Source: Marinoscillum sp964351625 (GTDB lineage: Bacteria; Bacteroidota; Bacteroidia; Cytophagales; Cyclobacteriaceae). From it: a DNA stretch of 64,000 nucleotides. Location: assembly GCA_964351625.1 (NCBI GenBank), contig CAYGOV010000017.1:15626-79625 (forward strand), in the 5' to 3' direction. Shown here one piece after another: positions 7,065 through 15,626 of the stretch (its first letter is position 1; the number at the start of each line of letters is the position of its first letter). The position numbers and the translations under genes were made by a program. Below the pieces are notes generated by a model, which did no database searches, was not told the DNA's origin, and saw only the letters and a program-made list of their open reading frames with translations.

Positions 7065-9515
7065 CTAAAATTTTAAGCCGAGCGAAAGCATGAAGTTTCT
7101 ACCAGCTTGTGGATAGTAATAATTTTCTCTGACCACATAGTCACCACCAGAATACCCGAAAGTGTAGCCATTGGATGAGTACAGTTGATTAAACAGATTG
7201 TTTACCATAAGAGATAACCTGAGCTCTTTGAACATATCATTCGATATGATAAAATCAGCCTTTAGATCATTGAAAAAATAAGCATCTATTTTTCGATTAT
7301 CAATGGATGTATTGTCCAAGAATTGCTCACCTACATACTTTCCGTAAAGGGTAAAATACAAAATATCAAGAGGGGAAAAAGTCAGCTGTCCACCTGCTAT
7401 TACCTCTGGAGAAAATGAAATGTTAGTGTCCTTATAAGGCGTCTCAACTATATTGTACTCATCAAATGCAGGACCATAATCGTATAGTGTTTCCGTATAG
7501 CTAGCTATTTTGTTTCTACTCAAAGTCAAATTACCACCCAAGGAAAGTTGGTCACTTAAAGTATATGCGCCTACTAACTCAATACCTGTTCTGTAACTAT
7601 CAGGCACATTTACACGAATGGAAGAGCCTACATCGTTCACGGCCCCTGTCAGTACCAATTGGTTCTGATAATTCATGAGATAATAGTTGGCATGAAACAT
7701 ATAATTCGCCGCATTCTTTCTGAAGCCAATTTCGAGATTGTGAAGTGTTTCATGAAATGGCGTTTTGCCGACCTCTGCATCTATGAAATCCCCTCTTACT
7801 GGTTCTCGATTGCCTACTGCGAATGAAACGTAGATATTTTCATATTTACTGAATGCATAGGTAGCCCCCACTTTTGGGTTGAAAAAAGTAAAATTCGAGG
7901 CTACGTCAATGTCTCGTTGATCATTATCCACTCCTCTTGCACGATAGTCTATCGTACGAATCTGCGCGTCACCAAATACAGATAACTTTTGTGACAATTG
8001 ATACTGCGTTTTCAAGAAAATGTTAAAATCTGTTTTCAACCCATTGTTGTCATAATATCGGTCTCTAATACTGCCATTGGAAGCAAACTGAGACCAGATT
8101 ATTTCACCAAAGTGATCGCCATCATATCTATTCCACCCTCCACCGAGCGTTCCTTTTAGCTTACCGGTTTCATAGTTTGCTGAGAAAGTGAAGCCATAAA
8201 AATGGTTGTCCAACCATCTACGTCTGATTAGATCTGTTGAGGTAATTGTGTCTTCGCCAATTACAACATCATTTAGATTGTAATCTTCAAGATCATCTTG
8301 TTCACGAAATTGCTCATAATAGCCTCTTCCGTAGGTATAATGACCAGATGCTGCTAATTGCAATCCTTCAAACACCTCATGGCTAACATGAAGCTGGTAG
8401 TGATCCTGCTGATAATTGTCTACTTCATTGTCGTACAGATAGTAATTGAAGGTCCTCCCAGAGCTTAACAAATTAGCAGTTTGCTCTTCGGAGTAGCCAT
8501 TATTGGCTATGACTTCATTCATGCCATCCGCGTCATTTTCTAATCGAGACTGGGGTGTGCCCCACCAAGATTGATAGGTGACTTCCTTGCCTCCAAAAGT
8601 TAATGCTTTGATCACCGTTTTCTTTCCATAATATCCACCTGATAAGAAATATGACTTCAAGTCGGAACTAGCACGATCTATAAATCCATCAGAAGCAATA
8701 TTTGATAACCTACCTTGAAAGGCAAAACGATCGTTGATCAAACCTGAATTGATCTCCACAGTATGTTTTCTGGTGTTGAATGAACCAAAGCTGTTATTCA
8801 CTTCGGCATAGGGTTCTATGCTTGGCATGTCTGTCTGCATGTTCATAGAAGCGCCAAATGCCGCAGTGCCATTTGTTGAGGTTCCTACACCGCGCTGAAT
8901 CTGGATATTATCAACTGAAGAAGCGAAATCCGGCATGTTGACCCAAAACACCCCATGTGACTCTGAATCATTGATTGGAACACCATTTACCGTCACATTG
9001 ATACGAGTTGGGTCACTTCCTCTAATTCTAACTCCTGTATAGCCAATCCCATTACCCGCATCAGAGGTTACCACCATAGAAGGTGTGTATTGAAGCATGA
9101 AGGGAATGTCCTGGCCATTGTTCCTCTCGGCAATCTCTTTGCTGTCAATAGATGTGAAAGTGGTAGGAGACTCCTCTGAAGCTCTCGTGGCATAGACAAA
9201 GACCGCATCGCCTTGCAAGACACTTTCCTTAAGCTCCAGATTCCAAACGTGATTGTCAATAATGGAAATGGATTTCTCCAGTGTCTCAAATCCAACATAA
9301 GACACTTTGAGTAAATAGTCGCCTGCTGGAATTGATTGAATTTTGTACCTTCCGTCAATATCAGATATTGAATTGTGCTTTGTGGATTTTAATTGAATGG
9401 TGGCTCCAGGAAGTGGGTCACCCTTTTGACTGACGATTTGACCTTCCAATACAAATTGTGATGTGGCTGGTAATAGCAGTGCCAGCCAAAGCATCGAAAC
9501 GATTACGAATTTCAT
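7065..9515 (-). CDS. TonB-dependent outer-membrane receptor, predicted thiamine or thiamine-precursor uptake
   Basis: An 816-residue receptor with signal peptide (about 1-19), a carboxypeptidase-like regulatory domain (about 20-105, GQIVSQKGDPLPGATIQLK and IPAGDYLLKVSYVGFET), a TonB plug (about 115-225, with VRIRGSDPTRINVTVNGVPIND) and a C-terminal 22-strand-type barrel ending in an aromatic Phe. It is preceded by a TPP riboswitch, so its expression should rise when thiamine diphosphate is scarce. This makes thiamine or a related vitamer the likely cargo. Omr1-type receptors under THI elements are known in this phylum. Confidence 0.88.
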   Translation of the reverse strand: MKFVIVSMLWLALLLPATSQFVLEGQIVSQKGDPLPGATIQLKSTKHNSISDIDGRYKIQSIPAGDYLLKVSYVGFETLEKSISIIDNHVWNLELKESVLQGDAVFVYATRASEESPTTFTSIDSKEIAERNNGQDIPFMLQYTPSMVVTSDAGNGIGYTGVRIRGSDPTRINVTVNGVPINDSESHGVFWVNMPDFASSVDNIQIQRGVGTSTNGTAAFGASMNMQTDMPSIEPYAEVNNSFGSFNTRKHTVEINSGLINDRFAFQGRLSNIASDGFIDRASSDLKSYFLSGGYYGKKTVIKALTFGGKEVTYQSWWGTPQSRLENDADGMNEVIANNGYSEEQTANLLSSGRTFNYYLYDNEVDNYQQDHYQLHVSHEVFEGLQLAASGHYTYGRGYYEQFREQDDLEDYNLNDVVIGEDTITSTDLIRRRWLDNHFYGFTFSANYETGKLKGTLGGGWNRYDGDHFGEIIWSQFASNGSIRDRYYDNNGLKTDFNIFLKTQYQLSQKLSVFGDAQIRTIDYRARGVDNDQRDIDVASNFTFFNPKVGATYAFSKYENIYVSFAVGNREPVRGDFIDAEVGKTPFHETLHNLEIGFRKNAANYMFHANYYLMNYQNQLVLTGAVNDVGSSIRVNVPDSYRTGIELVGAYTLSDQLSLGGNLTLSRNKIASYTETLYDYGPAFDEYNIVETPYKDTNISFSPEVIAGGQLTFSPLDILYFTLYGKYVGEQFLDNTSIDNRKIDAYFFNDLKADFIISNDMFKELRLSLMVNNLFNQLYSSNGYTFGYSGGDYVVRENYYYPQAGRNFMLSLGLKF

Positions 9516-9551
9516 TTTTGTTTGAATAAATAAATTAAACCATACGGAAAG

Positions 9552-9564
9552 TGGGGACTCCCCA
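9552..9564 (-). promoter_or_regulatory. Short GC hairpin after the TPP aptamer (possible expression platform)
   Basis: TGGGGACTCCCCA can fold as a 5-bp stem with a 3-nt loop. It lies between the TPP aptamer and the receptor start codon (9515), without an obvious U-tract. It may be part of the on/off switch, perhaps affecting translation, but it could be incidental. Confidence 0.4.
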
Positions 9565-9577
9565 ACTGGTTTTTATC

Positions 9578-9690
9578 ATACTCCCTACGCCAGCATTACC
9601 TGGATCAGGTTCTTGGGTATGATCTCAGCCCGATAGACTTTGTTTTTGCTGCGTCCAGCTCCAACAGAGTTTGTAAGGCACCCCTTTAAT
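9578..9690 (-). ncRNA. TPP riboswitch (THI element)
   Basis: On the minus strand the conserved THI segments appear in order: GGGGTGCC (9684-9677), GCTGAGATCATACCC (about 9629-9615), AACCTGATC and then GGTAATGCTGGCGTAGGGAG (about 9611-9581). These form the pyrimidine- and diphosphate-sensing arms of the thiamine diphosphate aptamer. An outer pairing TATCAT/ATGATA (9697-9702 with 9574-9579) could close the structure. It lies about 60 nt before the TonB receptor start and in the same orientation. Confidence 0.93.
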
Positions 9691-9709
9691 GTTGCAATGA
9701 TACTAAATT

Positions 9710-10228
9710 CTAATCTTTGAAAAATTCTCTGAGCAATTTTTGAGCACACGCAATGCGCAAATCTTCTATCCCAGATACAATTCCATAAGGTAATTGATGC
9801 TCTTTTAGATAGTTCTCATAAATTTCAAAAAAATGCTTCCTATGTTTTGGATGCTCACGCTGCGGATCTGGTCGCCAAATCAAATCAATATTGGCAAGCA
9901 GATAAAAATCATACTTACGACTGGCCAGTTCTTGTTCTATCCAAGGATCAGTAGCGCCATACTTGTGATCGCTCCAAATCTTCATCACGATCATGTTGGT
10001 ATCACAAAAAAGATATTCCTCCGCCTGGTCAGCCTTATCATCTTCCCAGATCATTTGGCCCTGAGCTATCTGAAGCAGATCTTCCTGCTCATATGGCCTG
10101 CCAAGCCTGTCCAAATAAAACCTTGCAAATTCTGGAACCCATTCCGTTTCATAAATCCTAGCTAGATGCTGACAGATTTCACTTTTCCCTGTAGACTCAG
10201 GACCTATTACAGCTATTCTTTTGATCAT
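9710..10228 (-). CDS. NadR-type P-loop kinase (ribosylnicotinamide-kinase-like)
   Basis: A 172-residue ATPase related to the C-terminal kinase domain of NadR. The Walker A loop GPESTGKSEICQHL is at about residues 8-21, followed by FARFYLDRLGR and a conserved CDTNMIVMKIW stretch. In NadR this domain phosphorylates nicotinamide riboside. Here it lies beside a PnuC-family permease and directly upstream of a TPP-riboswitch-controlled receptor, so either nicotinamide riboside or thiamine could be its substrate. No nucleotidyltransferase domain is present. Confidence 0.75.
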   Translation of the reverse strand: MIKRIAVIGPESTGKSEICQHLARIYETEWVPEFARFYLDRLGRPYEQEDLLQIAQGQMIWEDDKADQAEEYLFCDTNMIVMKIWSDHKYGATDPWIEQELASRKYDFYLLANIDLIWRPDPQREHPKHRKHFFEIYENYLKEHQLPYGIVSGIEDLRIACAQKLLREFFKD

Positions 10229-10260
10229 AAAGCAGTGAAATTATTATCTTTAAATCCATA

Positions 10261-10587
10261 ATGAAAGAAAACGAACACAATAAGCTTCGGTTAAATCAAC
10301 TTGATGAGCAAGTTGCGAACACATTACGCGCAGTAGATAAACTTACTGCCGATATGCAAGAGTTGAGAGCTTATACCTTGGAAAACAACAAAGTCGTGAA
10401 TGCAATCTTGCGAAAACTTGATGATGACACGGAACAGCTAAAGAAAAACGACGAGCAATTCAAAAAAAATGATGAACGATTTAAAAAGGCAGAGGAACGA
10501 ATAGATAAAATCCTTGAAGAAATGGCAAGTGATCGAAAACTAAGGGATGCGCAATTTGAATTTCTACTTAAAAAGACTGGCGCATAA
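10261..10587 (+). CDS. Hypothetical coiled-coil protein
   Basis: A highly charged 108-residue protein that I cannot assign to a function. It has no signal peptide or membrane segment. Heptad-like spacing runs through most of its length, and residues 60-85 carry a short internal repeat (KKNDEQF, KKNDERF, KKAEERI). It sits on the plus strand between the minus-strand permease and kinase genes. It ends one base before the permease stop and starts 32 bases from the kinase start, so it looks like an insertion between two functionally linked genes. Confidence 0.6.
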   Translation: MKENEHNKLRLNQLDEQVANTLRAVDKLTADMQELRAYTLENNKVVNAILRKLDDDTEQLKKNDEQFKKNDERFKKAEERIDKILEEMASDRKLRDAQFEFLLKKTGA

Positions 10588-11187
10588 TTATTTGGTTAAA
10601 GTCCGTTTCCAGCTGAAATATCCCCACGTCGCGAGTATAGTGAATATGAAAAATTGAAATGATGTAAATGGCAGTCCTTTGTAAGCATACAAAGGCATTG
10701 ATACCAAATCTGTGATGATCCAAGCCAACCAGTTTTCTATTTTTTTTCTGGCCATCAGCCACATCCCCAATAATGCAAAAGAAGTGGTAGAAGCATCCCA
10801 GGCCGGCACATCACTATCGGTAAAGTTGAACAATAGCCAGTAGATAAGTCCAAAAGACACCAAAAGAAACAATGCTGAGTATCCCCAATCTCGCTTCGAA
10901 AGTGTGGAAATAGGGATCTGACCGGTTGCATATTTCGTGCTGGTCCAATTATACCATCCATATACGCTCATCACAAAATAATAGCCATTGATCCCCATGT
11001 CTGCATAGAGCTTGTATTCGAAAGTGAGATAGATATAAATGAGCACAGAAATGATCCCTGACGGGTAAACCAAAATGTTTTCCTGCTTCGAATACCATAC
11101 GCTCAAGAGTCCGAAGAACACTGCGATGGCCTCTAGCGCAGTAGTTTGATAGAGTTGATCTACGAAAGTGGTAAAGAAGTCAGGCAT
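10588..11187 (-). CDS. PnuC-family vitamin permease (PnuC or PnuT)
   Basis: A 199-residue inner-membrane protein with about seven hydrophobic segments and the family motif YYFVMSVYGWYNWTS near residue 65. PnuC homologues move nicotinamide riboside; PnuT homologues move thiamine by facilitated diffusion, trapping it by phosphorylation. The TPP-riboswitch-controlled receptor 1 kb downstream favours thiamine, and the adjacent NadR-type kinase fits either substrate. No riboswitch precedes this gene itself. Substrate specificity cannot be decided from this sequence alone. Confidence 0.8.
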   Translation of the reverse strand: MPDFFTTFVDQLYQTTALEAIAVFFGLLSVWYSKQENILVYPSGIISVLIYIYLTFEYKLYADMGINGYYFVMSVYGWYNWTSTKYATGQIPISTLSKRDWGYSALFLLVSFGLIYWLLFNFTDSDVPAWDASTTSFALLGMWLMARKKIENWLAWIITDLVSMPLYAYKGLPFTSFQFFIFTILATWGYFSWKRTLTK

Positions 11188-11213
11188 GCGTGTAAATTAT
11201 AAATCACATTAAG

Positions 11214-11245
11214 TTTCGCAATCTCTTAAAGACCTTTTAATTTCG
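11214..11245 (+). promoter_or_regulatory. Predicted promoter of guaB
   Basis: TTTCG at 11214-11218 and TAATTTCG at 11238-11245 approximate the Bacteroidota TTTG/TAnnTTTG boxes with 19 nt between them; the -7 box has one mismatch. A start near 11252 would leave a leader of about 23 nt to the ATG at 11275. This also argues against the upstream GTG at 11245 as a start codon. Confidence 0.45.
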
Positions 11246-11274
11246 TGCTGCAAATAATAACAAATATTGTTTGC

Positions 11275-12741
11275 ATGAGTCTCGACAACAAATTCCTCTT
11301 TGAAGCACTTACATATGATGATGTGCTTCTACTTCCAGGCTACTCGGAAATCCTCCCTAGAGATACGGACACCACCACCCAACTCACAAGAAACATTACT
11401 CTGAATATACCTTTGGTATCAGCTGCAATGGATACTGTGACAGAATACAGTCTAGCAATTGCTATGGCTCTAGAAGGTGGTTTGGGATTCATTCATAAAA
11501 ATATGTCTGTGGAAAAACAGGCAGCGCAGGTGCGTAAAGTGAAGCGTTCTCAAAGTGGAATGATCCTAGATCCTATCACACTTTCTCACAATAGTGTGGC
11601 TGGAGACGCTGAGAAGATTATGCGTGAAAATAAGATTGGCGGTATTCCTGTGATCGATGGTGACAAAAAACTTATTGGTATTATCACCAATAGAGATCTG
11701 CGCTTCCAGAAAAACATGAAACGCCCGATCAAGGAGATCATGACATCAGAAAACCTGATCACTGCGCAAGTTGAAGTTGGTCTCAAAGAAGCCGAAGAAA
11801 TACTTCAAGAGTTCAAAATCGAGAAACTACCGATTATTGATAAAGATGGTCGTCTTACTGGTCTTATCACTTACAAGGATATTTTAAAAAACAGAGACCG
11901 CCCGAATGCATGTAAAGATGAATACGGTCGACTAAGAGTGGGTGCAGCAGTTGGTGTGACAGCAGACATGATCGATAGGATTTCTGCGCTTGTAAATGCT
12001 GGAGTAGATGTCGTGAGTATTGATACTGCTCATGGTCACTCCAAAGGCGTGATAGATGCAGCTAAAAAAGTGAAAGCTGCTTTTCCAGATTTAGAACTCA
12101 TCGTTGGAAATATCGCCACCTATGAGGCAGCAATAGCATTGGCTGAAGCAGGTGCAGATGCTGTGAAAGTTGGTGTAGGACCTGGAAGTATTTGTACCAC
12201 CCGTGTTGTAGCTGGCGTAGGCGTTCCACAACTTTCGGCTGTTTATGAAGCTGCAAAAGCTCTTCAGGGTAAAAATATCCCTATCATAGCTGATGGTGGT
12301 ATCCGTTTTTCTGGGGACTTGGTTAAGGCACTTGCGGGTGGTGCGAGTAGTGTGATGATAGGTTCACTTTTAGCGGGTACTGAAGAAGCCCCAGGTGAAA
12401 TGATCATCTATGAAGGAAGAAAATTCAAGACTTACAGAGGCATGGGATCAATAGAAGCGATGGAAGATGGCTCGAAAGATCGCTACTTCCAAGATGCTGA
12501 GGACGATATCAAAAAGCTCGTTCCAGAAGGAATAGTTGGACGTGTGCCTTACAAAGGAATGGTCTCTGAAGTGCTCTACCAGCTCAGTGGTGGACTGAGA
12601 GCAGGTATGGGCTACTGTGGCGCACGATTGATCAAAGACCTTCACAGTGCTAAGTTTGTGAAGATCTCAGCAGCAGGATATGCAGAAAGTCATCCACACG
12701 ATATCACGATCACTCGGGAGGCTCCAAATTATAGCCGTTAA
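11275..12741 (+). CDS. guaB: IMP dehydrogenase
   Basis: Oxidises IMP to XMP with NAD+, the committed step of GMP synthesis. The 488-residue protein has the TIM barrel interrupted by two CBS domains (about residues 95-215), the catalytic-cysteine loop GPGSICTTRVVAGVGVPQ around residue 305, and the mobile flap with the Arg-Tyr pair further on (YKGMVSEVLYQLSGGLRAGMGY region). I use the ATG at 11275 (MSLDNKFLFEALTYDDVLLLPGYS), which matches the usual N-terminus; the GTG 30 bases upstream adds non-conserved residues and lies in the predicted promoter. Confidence 0.96.
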   Translation: MSLDNKFLFEALTYDDVLLLPGYSEILPRDTDTTTQLTRNITLNIPLVSAAMDTVTEYSLAIAMALEGGLGFIHKNMSVEKQAAQVRKVKRSQSGMILDPITLSHNSVAGDAEKIMRENKIGGIPVIDGDKKLIGIITNRDLRFQKNMKRPIKEIMTSENLITAQVEVGLKEAEEILQEFKIEKLPIIDKDGRLTGLITYKDILKNRDRPNACKDEYGRLRVGAAVGVTADMIDRISALVNAGVDVVSIDTAHGHSKGVIDAAKKVKAAFPDLELIVGNIATYEAAIALAEAGADAVKVGVGPGSICTTRVVAGVGVPQLSAVYEAAKALQGKNIPIIADGGIRFSGDLVKALAGGASSVMIGSLLAGTEEAPGEMIIYEGRKFKTYRGMGSIEAMEDGSKDRYFQDAEDDIKKLVPEGIVGRVPYKGMVSEVLYQLSGGLRAGMGYCGARLIKDLHSAKFVKISAAGYAESHPHDITITREAPNYSR

Positions 12742-12766
12742 TTATCGTTTGTTAAAAAAATCTAAA

Positions 12767-12797
12767 GCCATCCTTGATTACATGGATGGCCTTTTTA
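12767..12797 (+). terminator. Intrinsic terminator after guaB
   Basis: A 7-bp stem GCCATCC/GGATGGC (12767-12773 with 12784-12790) is followed by CTTTTTA. It lies between the guaB stop and the preferred start of the phosphatase gene. Confidence 0.7.
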
Positions 12798-12830
12798 TTG
12801 GCCTCAAGGCTAGTATTTTTACATGTACAG

Positions 12831-14876
12831 ATGCTCTCAGGTAAACTAAAAATTAGATTAAGCTTTCTCGCAGGCATACTGTCATGGTTGCTCTTTGTCT
12901 TTTTTGACCTATACCTTCTTTTCATCGAGCAACATCAGCTCAATGTAGCTCTATCCAAAATAGTCCCGCAATTCCTTTTGATCACATTGGTACTATCGAC
13001 GCTGGCCTTTTACAGATATACTATCACAAAGGCGGATAGTATCAATTTCATTGATCTTTTGTGGAAAGTATTTATCACTGGTCTTTTGACAACTATTGGG
13101 TCATTGCTTATAAGGTTTTTCTTTTACGTGTTTGCCAGAAGTACTATCAGTCAAAATCCATTCACAGTAAATTTCCTTTATGATGTCCTGATCGGGCTGG
13201 TGGTTATCTATCTCGTTTCAACCTTTGTGGTTTGGAAGCGATTGATCCTTTACCAAAAGTCAAAAAATCTAATTCAGTTTTGGAGCCTCTTTGAATACGC
13301 CTTGCTAGGCGCGCTTGTCTTTGACCTTTTTGGAAATGACTTCTTTAGTGTCAACTTCAATATCGCACTTATCTTCTTAGGCATTCTAGGCTTAATCCTA
13401 TCATTCAATCTAAAATGGATTGCCTATTTGAATTTCAAACAAAAGTGGAAAAGTATCCTCTTCATACTGCTATCTGGTATCTATCTGTACCACTTTTTGC
13501 TCAACATGCTCAATTTTTCCGAAACGGGAATCTTGCATTTGGACTTACTCAATAGGGTCTATTTTGTTGCACTATTTATTTTCATATTGATCTATGCAGC
13601 AGTATCTATCCTAGTCACATTATTTAACCTGCCCACTTCCTCTGTTTTTGAACGAAAAATGCAGGAGGCTGTAGATTTTCAGAAATTAAGCCAATCGATA
13701 CCTGCAGGGCAAAGTGCAGAGCAGACTTATGAAATTCTTTTGGAAAGTTCAATGAGTGCCGTATTTGCTGATGCTGCATGGCTGGAAATAGCAGACGAAC
13801 CAAGAAAGATCATCACACGGGGTATAACTCATAAAGAGTCAAGGGATATTCGCCTGAGTGCTAAACAAGATGGAATTAAGCGAATTTTGGCTTACGATTT
13901 GGGCTCAGACCCCATGACAAATAAAGTAATTGGCAGCCTAGATCGCGGCGATTTCAAGTCAATCTTAGCTATGCCTTTGATGATACAAACTGAGCAAATC
14001 GGCGTTCTTGTACTTTTGCAAGAGGTGTCTGATGCGTACAATCGAGAAATGGTGGACATTATCCGCACATTCGTGAATCAAGCCTGTATCTCTCTGGAAA
14101 ATTTTAGATTGATTGGCGAAGCAATAGAAAATGAGCGGTATAAGGAGCAACTCAAAATCGCTAAGACTGTGCAAAAAAGTTTGCTTCCAGCCACTCTAGA
14201 GCACAATAGTGCTTTTGAGATCGAGGCTTATAGCATGGCCGCTGATGAAGTTGGTGGAGACTATTATGATATACTCGAACCTGTACCAGGCCTTCACCAT
14301 TTGATTATTGGTGATGTTTCAGGAAAAGGAACTTCTGCCGCTTTCAATATGGCTCAGATGCGAGGTATTTTTCATAGTTTGGCTCAGAAATCAAGCACAG
14401 CATCATGTTTCATGATTGAGGCAAATCAGGCCATTGGGAGGTGCTTGGAGAGTAAGTCATTCATTACGGCAATATTCATTGTCATAGAGACTGCTAAAAA
14501 GCAGTTTAGCTATTCAAGAGCAGGTCATTGTCCAGCCATATTTTATGACAAATCAAAACGAGAAATCCGTGAGCTAGATAAGAATGGCATGGGTTTAGGC
14601 ATCCTGAGAAACTCAAATTATAATGATTACGTTGAAGAAGAAACTATAAAATATGGAAGTGGCGATCTGTTGCTTTTATACACCGATGGGATTTCAGAAG
14701 CTAAGAACCCTAGAAAGCAGCAATATGGCGCTGAAGGTCTCCAAAGATCTTTACGCCAACATCTTGACCGATCCGTTGAAGGAATGAAAGAAGGGCTTAT
14801 CAATGACCTCACTGCATTCCTAGAAGGTAATAAGCTTGATGATGACTATACACTCACAATAGTCCGATTTAAATAA
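12831..14876 (+). CDS. Membrane-bound GAF/SpoIIE-type PP2C phosphatase
   Basis: Probably the input protein of a partner-switching pathway: it would dephosphorylate the STAS protein encoded next. From the ATG at 12831 it has 681 residues: about seven to nine membrane segments in residues 10-270, a GAF-like domain (about 290-430), a short helical linker, then a SpoIIE phosphatase domain (about 455-680). The phosphatase domain carries metal-binding motifs DEVGGDYYDI, IGDVSGKGTSAA, SRAGHCPAIFY and LLYTDGISEAKN. The longer reading from 12774 begins inside the guaB terminator and is unlikely. Confidence 0.88.
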   Translation: MLSGKLKIRLSFLAGILSWLLFVFFDLYLLFIEQHQLNVALSKIVPQFLLITLVLSTLAFYRYTITKADSINFIDLLWKVFITGLLTTIGSLLIRFFFYVFARSTISQNPFTVNFLYDVLIGLVVIYLVSTFVVWKRLILYQKSKNLIQFWSLFEYALLGALVFDLFGNDFFSVNFNIALIFLGILGLILSFNLKWIAYLNFKQKWKSILFILLSGIYLYHFLLNMLNFSETGILHLDLLNRVYFVALFIFILIYAAVSILVTLFNLPTSSVFERKMQEAVDFQKLSQSIPAGQSAEQTYEILLESSMSAVFADAAWLEIADEPRKIITRGITHKESRDIRLSAKQDGIKRILAYDLGSDPMTNKVIGSLDRGDFKSILAMPLMIQTEQIGVLVLLQEVSDAYNREMVDIIRTFVNQACISLENFRLIGEAIENERYKEQLKIAKTVQKSLLPATLEHNSAFEIEAYSMAADEVGGDYYDILEPVPGLHHLIIGDVSGKGTSAAFNMAQMRGIFHSLAQKSSTASCFMIEANQAIGRCLESKSFITAIFIVIETAKKQFSYSRAGHCPAIFYDKSKREIRELDKNGMGLGILRNSNYNDYVEEETIKYGSGDLLLLYTDGISEAKNPRKQQYGAEGLQRSLRQHLDRSVEGMKEGLINDLTAFLEGNKLDDDYTLTIVRFK

Positions 14877-14881
14877 AGAAT

Positions 14882-15220
14882 ATGTTGAATATAAATATTG
14901 AAGAGCAGGAAAATTACCAAATCTTACAAGTGGTAGGAGAGATAGACGCAAGTACGTCTATCACATTGGATAATGCTTTGAAAACATCATCCGAAGCAAC
15001 TAAAAACGTACTTCTGGATTTGTCTCAGCTTGAGTATATCTCTTCAGCAGGACTTGGAGTTTTTATATCTTATTTAGATGACTTCAAGTCAAAAAGCATA
15101 AAATTGGTACTTTTTGGGCTACATGAAAAAGTTCTCGAAGTTTTTCAAATATTGGGGCTTCAACATTTAATGCAAATTGTTCCTGACCAATCAAGCGCAG
15201 TGGAGTTGATCAATGCATAA
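14882..15220 (+). CDS. STAS-domain anti-sigma-factor antagonist
   Basis: A 112-residue SpoIIAA/RsbV-like switch protein. The phosphorylatable serine lies in EYISSAGLGVF; Ser55 aligns with the SpoIIAA phosphoserine, while Ser54 takes the place of the usual Asp. It starts 5 bases after the phosphatase stop and overlaps the following kinase gene by 8 bases, so the three are one translational unit. It would bind the kinase when unphosphorylated. Confidence 0.9.
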   Translation: MLNINIEEQENYQILQVVGEIDASTSITLDNALKTSSEATKNVLLDLSQLEYISSAGLGVFISYLDDFKSKSIKLVLFGLHEKVLEVFQILGLQHLMQIVPDQSSAVELINA

Positions 15221-15626
15221 GTCGCTCAACATATCGTGCAGTAAAACCAACCTTATTACGATAAGGGAATTTGTTGGAAACTTACTGCTAAGCTACAACC
15301 TTGGTGAATTGGAAGTACATAAGATCGTGCTTGCAGTTGATGAAGTATGTGCTAATCTTATCATTCATTCTAACAACTGTAACTCTTCTCAGTCTATTCA
15401 AATAGGCGTGGATCTCAATGCTCTTAATGAGCTGGTATTTACCATCAGAGACCAAGGCGAGAGTTTCAATCCAAGCTCCTATGCAGAACCTTCTCTTGAT
15501 GAGATAGTCAATGCTCGACGAAAAGGAGGAGTTGGACTTATGTTGGTCAAAAGAATAATGGATAAAATAGAGTTCTCAACGGAGAAGAATTACAATATTT
15601 GCAGGCTTACGAAAAAGCTTGATTAA
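15213..15626 (+). CDS. HATPase anti-sigma-factor-like serine kinase
   Basis: A 137-residue GHKL kinase of the RsbW/SpoIIAB type. The N-box is seen in LAVDEVCANLIIHS (about residue 45), the G1 box in RDQGESFNP (about 85) and the G2 box in GGVGLMLVKRIMDKIEF (about 108-124). It should phosphorylate the STAS protein encoded just upstream. Its output partner is not visible; no sigma factor is adjacent, so the target may be encoded elsewhere or may not be a sigma factor. Confidence 0.88.
   Translation: MHKSLNISCSKTNLITIREFVGNLLLSYNLGELEVHKIVLAVDEVCANLIIHSNNCNSSQSIQIGVDLNALNELVFTIRDQGESFNPSSYAEPSLDEIVNARRKGGVGLMLVKRIMDKIEFSTEKNYNICRLTKKLD

Noticed and set aside
12774..12830. Upstream extension of the SpoIIE-type phosphatase gene
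   Set aside because: The extra codons begin inside the guaB terminator stem and are not needed for the membrane domain; the ATG at 12831 is preferred.
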